From: Gonapodya prolifera JEL478
Lineage: Eukaryota > Monoblepharomycota > Monoblepharidomycetes > Monoblepharidales > Gonapodyaceae
DNA length: 64,000 bases
NCBI GenBank assembly: GCA_001574975.1
Contig: KQ965778.1
Coordinates: 187,026 to 251,025 of the forward strand
Reading direction: 5' to 3'
Of the stretch, positions 1-12,848 are shown piece by piece; position 1 is the first letter of the stretch, and the number at the start of each line of letters is the position of its first letter. Below the pieces are notes generated by a model. That model made no database searches. It was not told the origin of the DNA and was given only the letters and a program-made list of their open reading frames with translations. The position numbers were made by a program, and so were the translations under genes.

Positions 1-380
1 AGTTCCTCCTCGTGGGGAGATCTCGTGGCGACCGTTGCGGTCATAAATTTGCGAACCGATAGATTATGTCATCCGGGGACCCCCGTGGTCTGATAACCGG
101 TGACAGTTTAGATTAGTGCAACTTGTATCTTGCGATCACTATGCTCAACACCGGACACACTTTTCGCTTCAGGGGAAGGATGGGCTACTCCATTGTACCA
201 TCGACTAGTTTGTACACAAGACAGTTGGAGCTGTCGTAATGACTTCGTCACAAAATCAAAAATTCTACCAATAGGGAATGTAAAACTGTCAAGAAGAGGG
301 AAACGAGTAAAGAAAAAGGATAATAATGAAATTCAAATGTAGGTGCTTTGGTCACAGAATAGGAGTTTCAGACACACCGA
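1..380. other. Intergenic left edge
   Basis: No coding pattern that I can support. It should hold the promoter and 5' UTR of the plus-strand gene starting at 381, and possibly the end of a gene lying outside the window. Confidence 0.4.
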
Positions 381-2715
381 ATGGCAGCAGAGCCTCGAGT
401 CTCACTGTCGTCCGACTCAGCAGAAGCTCAGAGTTTCATCGAGCTGCAATCATCGCACGACGACGGATCCGAGCATGAGCCCCGAAACTCGTTCATCGAA
501 CTCAACATTGACGACTGGTCGGGGGACGAGTACCAGCGAAACAACCACAGCCTCCAACAAAACGACGGTGATGATGAAGAGGGAAGCGATCTCGATCGCA
601 CAGCAAGACCGGCGGAAGGGTGGCTTGGGGCGGATCCTCGACACAGCGGTTTCAGGAGCATGACCAATTTCTCCCTGTCCGACCTCTACCGCCCATCAGA
701 CCCTCTCCGTGTCGACTCGGGACGGGATATTTTTGATCCACTCCCGGACGAACTGGGTCAGTCGTCCTCCTACTCCAGGTCGCCCACTGTGCGACAACCG
801 GAACTCGTACCCACGTCCGGCAGCTCTCCGGGCACACCCGCGGGCAGAACGACTTCGCAGGGAACGTCCCGCTCCCGCCACTCGCCCTCCTCTTCCCGAG
901 GGTCCTGGGTGGGGTTCGACCTCGGCAAGCTCATTGGGTCAACCCGTTCACTTGGGATCCCGGACACGCCACCAGCCGATTCTGCTCGCCGGACGGGAAC
1001 AGTGACACTGGCGTCGTCAACGGACAAACTCACTTCCCCAATCGCTCATGCGCCGGGAAAGGGAGACGAAATCGCCCTGCAGGACATGTCGCCGCGAGCC
1101 CGACCTCCAGTCCACCCCACCGAAACGATCGCGCGGCGGTACGAAACTCGTTTCCCGATCGTCCCCGTCGCGGAGTTTGCATCCACCACCATGTTTTTAT
1201 TCCCTTGGGTACGTTTCACCTACTTATGTCGTCGGTTCCGTCCTCCTCGCTCACCCAGGACTGTACTGCTCCTTTTTTGTCCCCCTGGTTCACACAATGT
1301 TACCGTCCTTAACTACCCACACCCCACCCTCAGACCCCCCGCATCATCCCTACCTATCGCTCCTCCGACCTGCACTTCCTCGCTACATCCCTGCCCTCCT
1401 CCGTGCTGGCCTCGTTCCGCCTCCACCCCACGTCTGCGCCGCGTTCATCCGCGCGGACCTCGTCCTCGCTCATTCAACGTTCTTCTCACCATCACGATAA
1501 CGGCACAAACACAAGTACGAGCGGAGAAGTGTCACCTGAAACACTCGTGCTCCAGTTCCTCACGGCCCGATTCGCCCTCGTGAACGAGGCGCTGCAGAAT
1601 ACCTACTTGGTCTCAGGAGTCAGTGCGGTGATGTACCTTACGGGACTGGGGCTGATTGGGTTCGGGATGTTGTGAGTACTAGTACTCTTCGCACTTTGCT
1701 CCGGGTTAGTTTCGTGTGGAGGAATGTCGATTGATGTGATATTGTCCCACCCCGTCCACTCTTTTCTCAGCGGTTTCATCCGCCTCTGGGTCCTGTTCAG
1801 CGTTCAGCAACTGACGGATTTCCAGAACACCACCTGGATCCTGGATACAGCCCTGTAAGCTCGTGTCCCCCCACCACCCGCGTACTGCGATCCTCCCACT
1901 CAAACACGCTTCCGCCGCGCCGTAGCATCATTGCCGGAGTCATGGCGGTCATTCTCGTCCGGACGTTCTGGATCTCGTGGGGTGTGAGTAACTTTCTCTC
2001 GTCCTTCCTCTGAGGCGCCTCCACTGTGTACGCGGCTTACACCCACCGGCACCACTCTTAGTACCGCATCGCCCTCCGCGCCATCCTGAAATCCATCTCC
2101 GCCGTCGACCGCCGCATACACGGGATCGAATGGATCATCACGTCGACATACCCTGTCCTCAACACCACGAGGCAGAACAGCGCGCTTTCACGGGCCAACT
2201 CGGACTACGAGCTGGAACAGGAGAATGAGCAGCGGTGGCGGTCTATCCTCCCAGACTGGCTCAAAAGGAAGGAGAAGGAGGACGAACCGATTCGGCCGAG
2301 GGGGAAGGCCAAGGAGCGGTCTTGGGTGGATACGATCCGCGCGCCGTTCCGCCGTCGCTCACGCAGCGCCAGCGCCAGCACCACGCCCGCATCTACCCCT
2401 ACACCACCCAAACCATTCACATTCTCGCGCTCGTTCAGTGGAATCAGCGGACGGTCGTTCGAGTCCGCAGTTCCCCTTCCCTTGCCCGTGACCACGTACC
2501 GCCCGTCATCACGCTCGTCTATGCGGGCAGGAACGGCGGCTCCGGCGCTTCGTGTTGCGGACCATGTGAGTGATACGGCGCGGGCACTTGCGGCGCCGGC
2601 TAAAGCGGTGATGGGAAGAGGGTTCTGGAGCGATGTGATTAAGGGACGGAGTGTTGAGGCGGATTATGTGGTCGTGAGTGTAAAGGTGGTGAGCTCTCCT
2701 CAACATGATGGGTGA
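381..2715 (+). CDS. Two-TM membrane protein of unknown function
   Basis: Not recognised. Five exons are read by eye. A long acidic, Ser-rich N-terminal exon starts at ATG 381 and runs to about 1200. A second exon runs from about 1333 to 1670 (acceptor CCTCAG, donor GTGAGT). Two short exons follow, and the last begins near 2062 with YRIALRAILKSISAVDRR. The middle exons hold hydrophobic stretches (SGVSAVMYLTGLGLIGFGM and IIAGVMAVILVRTFWIS) separated by an amphipathic LWVLFSVQQLTDFQNT segment, so two or three membrane passes are likely. Both cytosolic tails look disordered; the C-terminal tail is Arg/Ser/Pro-rich. The splice phases join correctly at the junctions I checked, which supports a real gene. 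The exact C-terminus could differ, because a GTGAGT lies 40 bases before the stop. Confidence 0.6.
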
Positions 2716-3069
2716 GATGTGCTTGGTCGGACGTGGGTTGATCTTTGTCACAGTTTTGTTGGTTTTTGTATCTATCGATGGTAGTCTTGCTATGCATGCA
2801 GCTTCTCGGTCAATTATATTTCCTATCCTTTCCTGCTCCGCGTTGGCCGTCGTTGGCTAAATTCCCGCTCCCGTTGGATCGGATGCACACATTCAGCCAA
2901 TCGCCCGTCACACACCCTGCAACCCGCGTTGCTCAAGAATTCAAATTTACAGGCAAAAATCCACGCGCACCCCCGGGAGAATTGATCGCGCTGTACACGG
3001 GGCGAGCTCTTCTCCACAAAATGAATTCCATACTCGACATGGCGGTACCGTATCTTGCCCCCCGCTGGC

Positions 3070-5126
3070 AGGCATTCTGACTTTCCAATCTGTCGCGCTC
3101 TGCCTTGCTCTCTTCCTTCTCACCCGGTGGATCGTATCCGCGGTGTACCACCTGTGGTTCGACCCTCTGTCGCATAAACCAAGTGTCGTGTTTCCGCTTT
3201 GGCAGACGGTGGCTTTTATGAATGCCAACGGATGTTTTATCAGAGAGAGCGTGCATAGGAAATTCGGGACGGGAATCGTGAGGCGGGTGTGGCGGAATAA
3301 ATGTTAATTGGACTCAGCCGTCGGTCTTCGTGCGTGAATTACTCACCCAATGGTTGACCGACACAGGTTTTGGAGGAACATTTTGACTTGTCAGATCCAG
3401 AAGTCATCAATCAGGTACGCGATCAATTTCGTAAGGGAACTCACACCCAACGCTCACATACGTTACAGGTCCTCTGGATCGAAGATGCCCCAAAACACAA
3501 GGGAATTTACGACACCGCCACGATTTTCAAAGACGTAAGCCGTTTTGAATCGCTGGACTGCTGAATCCACCTTTACGGATCGCATCTGCGTCTCGCAGGA
3601 CCTGACGACATAGTCCTCGTGAGCGACTTGCACCAGCACAAGAAGCTCCGCCGCATGTTTTCCCCCGCATTCTCCATCAAATACTTGACCAGTCTTTAAC
3701 CGCTCATGAGTAAAGTCTACCACAACTTTGAGGCCGTCCTCGTCGAACAATCTCGGCCGCGGAGTGATAGATCCGGTCGATCTCAGCATGAGGTCACAAT
3801 TGACATCGCGCACGCTTTCCATGTACAATCATGACTTTTGTTGCTCAAATCACGTAAGATCGTGGGATTGGCTCGGACATCTCGCTCACTCCGCCTGCCT
3901 GCCAGAATATTGCCGGCGACATCATCAGCGAATCCGCCTTCGGCAAGTCATTCGACATGGTCCGCACGGAACCCCCCTACCAATCCGCCATCAAATCCAT
4001 CATGCTTCGCTTCATCCTTTGCGCCGCACTCCGCACTTCCCATTCTCCCCAACGCCGTCTTCGGCTTCGACAAGTACCGCAAAGTCCAGGCTGATCACGT
4101 GCGGGAGTGCGTCTAGAGCAGAGCAAGCGCGAGGTGATTGCGTGAGGGAGGTTCGCGGGACAATGCTCTGCAGATCGTGCTGGATGCTGGATGCAGGATG
4201 CGGAAACACAACGCCCGCTCACAGACACGGAAATCGCGGTGCACGTCCGCCTATTTCTTCTCGCCGGCGTGGAGACCACTGCGAACGCCATGGCGTGGAA
4301 GCTTCTGTTCCTCATCCGAAACCCCGCAGCGCTGATGAGACTCAGGGACGACCTCGACGCAGCCTTCCCCGACGGTATGACCCACCCGCTCGCGCTTTCC
4401 AAGCTCAAGGCGATCCCCTGGCTCAACGCGTGTGTCAAGGAGACTCTTAGGCTGAAGCCGATCCTGCCCGCCATGTTCAGGATCGCAAAGGCGGATACGG
4501 ATTTAAGCCGAAGGGGTATCGGATTCCGAAGGGGTCACTTCTTAGGACGAATGCGTGTGCTGCGCATCGAAACGCAAGTGGTGGGTATGATGAGAGCAGC
4601 TACCCATGACTACTAGGATGGGCCGAGAGTCCGTGCTTTGATTCATAACATTTTCACTTCGTCCCGAAGAGTACCTTCCTGAACGCTCGCTCGGGAGCTC
4701 GTCGCTTGCCAAGGAAGAGGAGGAGGCGTTCACGTAGGCACACTCATTCAAAAGGAGGAGGATGCATCCGGAAGGGCATTTCCGCAGAACAGGAGCATTC
4801 GGGACCAGCGATGCTGAACCAGCGAGCTTATATGCCGTTTTCAGTGGGGTCAAGGTGAGTCCTGATCAATTATCCAACCGACCACCAACGCATGACGACA
4901 AGTACGCCCTGCGCCTTTCAAACACTGTATACGTGTGTTAATGGACTGCCTCGGTCGCAAATTTGCCTGGAACGAGATGCGCATCGTTCTGTGCCACCTC
5001 ATTCGGCGGTAAGTCGTCGCCCCGCAGTTTGATGTGCACGAGAAAAACGAGGGGAAGGAGTTGGGGACGCTCGGGGTGGGCAGGAAGGGTGGGATAATTG
5101 TGACGCTGAGGCGGAGGGAGACTTGA
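3070..5126 (+). pseudogene. Cytochrome P450 pseudogene
   Basis: Homology to microsomal cytochrome P450 monooxygenases is clear, in order. There is an N-terminal membrane anchor (VALCLALFLLTRWIVSAVYHL, near 3085). The I-helix oxygen-binding motif LAGVETTANA lies near 4260 and the K-helix ETLRLKP (ExxR) near 4440. The strand GYRIPKGSLLRTNACAAHRN lies near 4500. The heme-binding loop PFSVGSR/DCLGRKFAWNEMR is split by an intron near 4850-4940, with the Cys ligand present. The reading frame is broken: a stop interrupts the segment before PLMSKVYHNFEAVL (about 3700), a further stop lies near 4115, and the strand after the K-helix is one base out of frame (about 4490). No start codon is in frame with the anchor. 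I infer a recently inactivated host gene, since the signature motifs survive. Some breaks could be assembly errors, but there are several independent ones. Confidence 0.8.
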
Positions 5127-5290
5127 AGAGGTGTGCGCATTCGCAGCGCAAAATTGGAGAATGGAGATACTGGGTAAAGGTTCAGCGTTGTGACCGTAAG
5201 CTCTGAGCGGTGCAGAAACGATATTGATTTTTCGTGCTATTACAAAATAAAAGTATCCTAAATGTACGATTAGAAGCCATTATTGAAAGA

Positions 5291-5596
5291 ATGCGTGAAT
5301 TCATGCAGACGTGGGGACGAGCACTTAAACCTTGGAGCGACGTCGGCAGTTATTGTTATTACGATCTCCTGCCTCTTGTATGTGAAAGGGATGCGTTTTT
5401 GGCCAAGGACATGATCAGAAGACCGCCTGATGTGCCAGATTGGGCACAGGAAAACACGGACACGCTGGCAGACTGGTATGTGGAACTATGGGAGAATTTG
5501 TATGAGGATGAGCAAGAACTTCGGCTCATGGAGAGCGTCCTCGACGAGTCAGTCATCCCCAAGCTAGTGGCAATTGGAATGATTCCCTTAGAATGA
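5291..5596 (+). CDS. Small acidic Trp-rich ORF, unknown
   Basis: An open frame of about 101 codons from ATG 5291, followed by an AT-rich stretch with polyadenylation-like sequence. The product is acidic, helical-looking and Trp-rich (MREFMQTWGRALKPW; DWYVELWENLYEDEQ). It has no membrane segment, no Cys pairs and no family motif that I recognise. It lies 160 bases after the P450 relic on the same strand and could be an independent small gene or a fragment of something larger. Confidence 0.3.
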   Translation: MREFMQTWGRALKPWSDVGSYCYYDLLPLVCERDAFLAKDMIRRPPDVPDWAQENTDTLADWYVELWENLYEDEQELRLMESVLDESVIPKLVAIGMIPLE

Positions 5597-6529
5597 CAAC
5601 TTCATGTAAAATTTTATGATGTAAATATGATATAAATACAACAAAATTTCCACCTCTAATTCACGCTAAGGCGTGAATTACCATATCCGCTCGCACGGGC
5701 GAGCTCAAGGGCACCGTCCCACTATCTTAAGCTCTCATAATTGAGATCATAATTGAGGTTGGAGCCACAAAGTTACAGTTGCAAAAAAGGATTTGCCACA
5801 GTCTTTTAGTGTCATCACAATGCTGGGCTGATTCGTTTGTTTGTCTGATTCTTTTAAGCGCCACTGGTGCCAAGAAGCACATGTGCATTGTCCATTTTCA
5901 ACAGAGAAAAGAATGAATTTTCGCTCAGTGCGCACTGGCCACTCCTGTGTGTTTGACACTTCTGCTTAAACTGGCAGTTGTTTTTTGATAGACAGGATCA
6001 ATTTATCAAACAGTTAATGATGCTTTTAAATGTTCCAAGAGCTGCAATAAATATTGCAGTCCACCTTGAAAAAAGAAAAATGATATACCAATGAGCCACG
6101 TTCATCAGAAGAGCACGAATATCAGGAAGAAACAACGAGTTGTGGTTTTGTTGGAATTATTCTACCACACCGCTGTGCTTCGGTTGCTTCGGTGTGAGGG
6201 TCACGTGACTCTCTTTTGTGCAAGTGGACCGGGCGAGAGCGAAGAACCCACCAGCGAGCATTGCCAGCAGCGGGTTCAGCGGGAATCGTGGACTCAAACA
6301 GCGGAGCTAGGACGAAGCAATCTCGCACTCGGAGTCGGCGATTGATTTGTGGACGGCGAGCGACGGCGACTGAGACGACGAAAGAGAAAGCGACGAGACG
6401 AGCGACGCACGCTGACGGGAACGCACGGCAACGACGGCGGGAAAGATTTCATTGAGCGGACTCTGGGATTGATTGATTGCTGGACTGGACGTGAAGGGAC
6501 CGGACGCATACAGGATATAATCCAATCCA
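5597..6529. other. AT-rich intergenic plus 5' UTR
   Basis: The part to about 6090 is AT-rich with no convincing exon. The part after 6200 is rich in GA and CG and probably is the 5' UTR/promoter of the G3BP-like gene at 6530. A minus-strand open stretch at 5747-5959 carries CTCASWHQW, faintly like a SWIM zinc finger, but this is not enough to call. Confidence 0.35.
5657..5680. repeat. Perfect 10-bp inverted repeat (hairpin)
   Basis: TAATTCACGC, loop TAAG, GCGTGAATTA: a perfect 10-base stem with a 4-base loop, 61 bases after the stop of the small ORF at 5291. It could be a 3'-end or processing structure, a protein-binding palindrome, or the end of a small DNA element. No partner copy was seen nearby. 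Confidence 0.6.
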
Positions 6530-8417
6530 ATGATGGCAAACTCTATTCACAACCATCCGTCATCCCTCGAGCTGGCGCACGAGCTGGTACAGGATCTGTA
6601 CATGGCGTTGTCGGCGGCAGACTTCCAGGCGGCATCCGCCCTTTACTCGCCAGAGGCTTCGGTGACCGTGACCGGGGTGGGTGCGGTAGCGGACGAGGCT
6701 GACGAGGACAGCAACGATGCTGCCAACGGAGATGGTGAGGGAGCAGTCGGGACTGGGAGGGCGAGGGCGCAAAGAGCGTGGCGCGCGGCCCTCAAGGGTG
6801 ATGCCGGGTGGACCCGGGTGTCGATATCAAACATCGATGTTTTACCGTTCGCGCAGGTGAGCTCACTACTCTTGTCCGCATGCGGGGAGAGAGGAGAGTT
6901 TTTACGACGATGGAGCGCTCTTTCCTGGATTTTGTTGCACATTTGGATATCAAACCGGAACCAATCTGATTTTTTGCCAACACCCTACGTATGTGCCACC
7001 ATCCTCAGCTCCCTCTCCCATCCTCCACAACCACACTCATCGCTTCCGTCCTTGGCACCGTCACTCTTCGTTCCGGACGTTCTACTCGATTCGCACACTC
7101 CCTCGTCCTCACACCTGCCTCGCAAAGCGACGCCTCCGAGGAGGGCTCGTGGCTCATTGCCAATGACTTATTTCGAATAATCGCTCCCAACCCGGCGAAG
7201 ATGAAACTCGTACCCGTAGTTTGTGGGTTTTTTGTTTGCATCTTCAACAACCATCTTTTTTTACCACCTTGACCTCCACCCTCACAGCCCCAACCCCCAT
7301 CTCCCATAAACCCGCACTCCCTCCATCCCCATCTCCCGTCCCAACCCCGTCTACCTCCGCCTCCGTTGCTGCACCTCCTTCCTCGTCTTCCTCCCCCGGT
7401 CCCCGCTCCACCACCTCGCCCGGCCCTCGCTCCACCACCTCGCCCGGCCCTCGCGCCACAACACCATCCGGATCCGGCTCCCCTCCACGACCACTCCCCA
7501 ACGGAGTCACCCCCGCGAGCGCAGCTGAACCCGACGCACCCGCCGAACCCCCTGTGACACCCGCCAACCGACCCGGCTCTACCAAACCGCACAAGTCGGA
7601 CGGTCACGCCCGCAACGCATCCCGCTCCTCCAACCAGGGCGCGCCACGCACGCAACACCACCCATCCCGCCCACCGATACGTACATCGACGCCCGAGGAC
7701 AAGCAACGCAGCCCGTCCCGCCCTTCCTCTGCCCAGGGCGGTGCGCCAACTACCCCAACCACCCCCGTCACGCCTGCAACTCCAGTCACCCCCAACACCA
7801 CTTCCGCCTCCGCCGCGGGCCAGCCGCCCGCACGCGCCCCGACTGCGTCATCGTGGGCTGCCCTTGCTGCCCGTAACACACCTCCTGCGCCGACTCCCGC
7901 CCCGGCTGCTACAACCCCTCGCGTGGAACCGCCCACGCCGCGGCCGACCTCGACCCCTGCCACCGCTTCACCCACCACGGCGACCGCCCCTACCACGGGT
8001 GGCTCGTCTGCCTCGCCCACGACCGCCACCCCACCTGACCGGGCCAACCGGGAGCTGGAGCTGTTCCTCAAGGGCGTCCCGCAGAACATCACCAAAACTG
8101 ACATAGCACAGATCTTTATCGATCAGCTCGGCATCTCCGGTGTCAAATTCATGCAACCCTTTCCTGACCGCGACTTTGGGTACGTCGAGTTCCGCACGCG
8201 CGAGGATGCGCGCAAGGCCCGCGAGGTCGGGGTTGTCAAGTGGGACGGAAAGTCCATGAGAGTCGAGGCGAAGAGGGAGCGCGGCGAGGGAAGGGGCGAT
8301 GGTGGCGGGAGTTATGGAAGGGGACGGGGTGGGAGGAGGGATCAGGAGTATGAGGAGGATGAGTTTGAGAGTAGCGGCGGAGGGAGAGGGAGGGGCAGAG
8401 GAAGGGGGAGGGGTTGA
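6530..8417 (+). CDS. G3BP-like NTF2/RRM/RGG RNA-binding protein
   Basis: Resembles Ras-GAP SH3-domain-binding proteins (G3BP; Bre5/Nxt3 in yeasts), which nucleate stress granules and act as cofactors of a deubiquitinase. Exon 1 (6530-6856) gives the first half of an NTF2 fold (ELVQDLYMALSAADFQAAS). Exon 2 (about 7009-7222) gives its end, SWLIANDLFRII, matching the G3BP NDIFRY element. Exon 3 (about 7288 to stop 8417) encodes a long Pro/Thr/Ser-rich disordered linker, then one RRM (RNP2-like LFLKGVPQNI, RNP1-like FGYVEFRTREDARKA) and an acidic, Gly/Arg-rich RGG tail. Exon 1/2 phases agree. The second donor is uncertain. The NTF2 domain carries a low-complexity acidic insert (DEADEDSNDAANGDGEG) not usual in the family. 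The gene is convergent with Arp1. Confidence 0.85.
7392..7463 (+). repeat. Three 24-bp coding repeats in G3BP linker
   Basis: Three head-to-tail 24-base units encode SPGPRSTT, SPGPRSTT and SPGPRATT within the disordered linker of the G3BP-like protein. The unit length preserves the frame, so copy number can change without harm. Confidence 0.85.
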
Positions 8418-8916
8418 GGTGACGTCGAAGTGGGGCCGTTTTGGGGAGTAAGGTGTGTGAGGTGTGTGAGTGGATGTGTAACAGGTGTGGACTCGTGTGT
8501 GGTCGAACGTCGATGGACGGTCGAGGTTGCGAGCCACGGTAACGTGCACGAACAGCACTCGCTGCTGGTGTATGTCCCCGCCCCGACCACCCCCACGGAG
8601 GGGCTTGAAGCTCCTGGTCGTGGTTGCGGGCCTGGTGAAAAACGCTAGGTACCGTTCGTGCAGCGTGGGGTGGACTACGAGAGGGCATACATCATGGAAG
8701 AAAAAGAAAATATGTGATAGCTGGGATGAATATATAAGGATAAGAGAGATTTTTGGTCAAGTTCCTGCAGGCGCTGTTGATTTGGCTGATCACCGGACGC
8801 CTTGTTCGTGTGATTAAAGGAGGTCCTATATTTACATACATCACAGATATCTTTTGCCACGCCGTGGTAACATGACGGCGGCACAATTCCTCTCCTATCG
8901 CGCGACGGGCACAACC
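8418..8916. other. Convergent intergenic region
   Basis: Lies between the stops of the convergent G3BP-like gene and Arp1. It should hold the 3' UTRs of both. I see no coding pattern. Confidence 0.5.
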
Positions 8917-10735
<1,819 letters not shown>

Positions 10736-11068
10736 GCGAAAGGTGAAGGGGACGGGGGAGAGGGGAAGAGCTTTTGATTCGGTTTTTGGCCAACAGTCTT
10801 CGTCTGCAAACTCCTTCACATCCTTCACGTCTACATCTGCGAAGAGGACAAGACCAAGCAACTAGAGGGAATGAAATTTTAGATAATTTTTCCAAATTTA
10901 AAGATTCCATTTCTGGATAGTGATAGTCTATCGTGGAAAGCGGGCAATCGGATTACATATGGTAATTCATTGAACGTGAAAGCAAACATTTCTACTGTTC
11001 TTCATGTGCTTTTAGGTCCGAGATATCGCTGTGGCGAAGAGTTGCACCCTTCACAATGTATTAAACAT
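10736..11068. other. Intergenic between Arp1 and DCC1
   Basis: Should contain the Arp1 promoter and the DCC1 3' end. The open stretch continuing upstream of the Arp1 ATG to 10861 is not supported as coding. Confidence 0.4.
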
Positions 11069-12675
11069 TCAACAATGGCATTCTTTTACAAAGAAGAATA
11101 CTAGAATCGGGTCGTGTATGTTGCAGTGGAACCGGTTCTGCTAACTCTCGCAAACTATCGGAAGGAAATAGCTCAAAATGCCAACCAAACCGAATGCACA
11201 TTCGGAGAAAATTTACCTTGAGTAAAATTACATCCAACTTCTTCCGGTCTGGAGCGAGGTCACGAATGAAAGGTAGCAATTCAGCCTCTTCCCACCGCTG
11301 CTTCCTTGCGAAGAGCTCTTGAAAGCGGTCTTTGGGCTCCAGGGACAGGTCTATAATTTTCCAAAACAAGTCCGCTTTCAATACAATAGGACGCAACGTT
11401 AGCGGACGATAAGCATATCCTTACCATCTTTCGAAATGTAATGTATATGCGTGATAGAGCGACCGGGCGCAGTTTCTGTTACGTAAAATCCTTCCAAGAA
11501 CTTCAGGTCCACCTCACAATCGGGTGGGGTCTCCTTGCGCCATCCTAACATGAAAGAGTCCAGAGGCAAAGATTTATGTTCTTTGAGAATGTATTTACCC
11601 AGGAAAGTGCTGATCAGAGGGGGCGAGAATGAGTAGATTGGGGCTGATCAAGCCGATGACAATGGCCAGTTACCGTCACAACCGGAAGAGCATTAAGACA
11701 TCAGAAACTCACGGTATTCCGCTTCAGAGAACATGTGTAGCACGTGTTCTACGACGTCCCCTCGTGGTGGCCGTTCTCCATCGCTCAGAACGGAGGTGCA
11801 CCAATCCAGGTCCAGACGACTCAATGGCTGGTCCGCTGCAACGGCTGCATAGACGATGGTTAAGAGGAGGGACTTTATGTAGCGTGGCGCAAGAATCTTC
11901 CAGTGTCCTTTGTAGAAATTCGGGCATCATGAGACATTCCCTGTTGAAACCAACGAAAAAAGCACTTTGCACCCACCATCAATGTTGATAGCATGAAGCT
12001 CGCTTAATCCTTTGTAAAGCTCCTGACATATGGGAATGTTATCGTATTTCCACCTTGCGCCGAGCCGAATTTTGGGACTCCCACCTCATCGCTAGCTTGC
12101 GTCGCTGATCGCAGTGTTTCCGTATCAAGAGCTATCGGACAGCTTCAACACTCAAGCCCATAATCGAGCCACATATTTTCGAAAAGATACCTGGAACATC
12201 CGACACTTCCATCTGGTCTTCTTCGGGGTCGAAAACATGCTCCATAAGAAGCACCTTTAATCGTTCCAGCTTCGGAGTGGCCAGTGTGAGTTCCAGATAT
12301 GTTGACGTCTGCGCGACGATTTGTCGACTTCCATCCTCTCGTTCTGATCCCAGGATGAGCATAGAGTTCGAGGTTTGCAGTCCCCGAACGTTGAAGGTCG
12401 CGTCTCCAGTAACCAAAACCAAGTTGTCATTGGGGAGTCCTCTGATGATTAGTCTGTTTTCAGAAATACCGGTAATCGGAAGGTAAGGAACGGATGGTCA
12501 TTCGATTGTTCAAATCAACTACGAGGGAGAGTTCGGAAGAAAAGTCTCACCCGGATCCATCGTCCTCTGAGCCATCTTCGTCCTGGAATAGAGGTACTAG
12601 GTCCGATGGAAGCTCAAGTAACCGGTAAGAGTCACTGGAATGGGTGTCCCCGAAGACTATTTCGGTTTGAGTCAT
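11069..12675 (-). CDS. DCC1: Sister chromatid cohesion protein Dcc1 (Ctf18-RFC subunit)
   Basis: Dcc1 is a non-RFC subunit of the Ctf18 clamp loader, which acts at replication forks to load PCNA and establish cohesion. Exon 1 starts at ATG 12675 (MTQTEIVFGDTHSSDSYRLL, then ELPSDLVPLFQDEDGSEDD). The next exon has the family block RGLQTSNSMLILG, with TSTYLELTLATPKLERLK and LLMEHVFDPEEDQM. A middle exon near 11890-11700 reads WKILAPRYIKSLLLTIVYAA and DVVEHVLHMFSEAEY. The last large exon (11396 to about 11218) reads FWKIIDLSLEPKDRFQELF and RKQRWEEAELLPFIRDLAPD, matching the winged-helix end of Dcc1. The final exon is short and its frame uncertain, so the end could be 11069 or 11101. It lies 170 bases downstream of the WDR7-like gene on the same strand. 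Confidence 0.85.
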
Positions 12676-12848
12676 ATTTCGTGTTTTGGAGTGTAGGGCA
12701 GATATGTACCACGCAAAATGCTGCTTCTATTTACTTGACTCAGGAGTTCTAGGAGAAATCTATATACGAAAATACTCGCGAAGGTTGAGGCGCAGGTATA
12801 TGGATTTTTCACAGAGAGAAATTAAGTGTGAGCCCTTGTTTGATCACT

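Noticed and set aside
770-1033. Minus-strand open frames opposite the first gene
   Set aside because: Shadows of the Ser/Pro-rich plus-strand exon; no splice partners.
5747-5959. Possible SWIM-type zinc finger of a transposase (CTCASWHQW) on the minus strand
   Set aside because: Only one half of the finger is present, with no flanking catalytic domain or terminal repeats.
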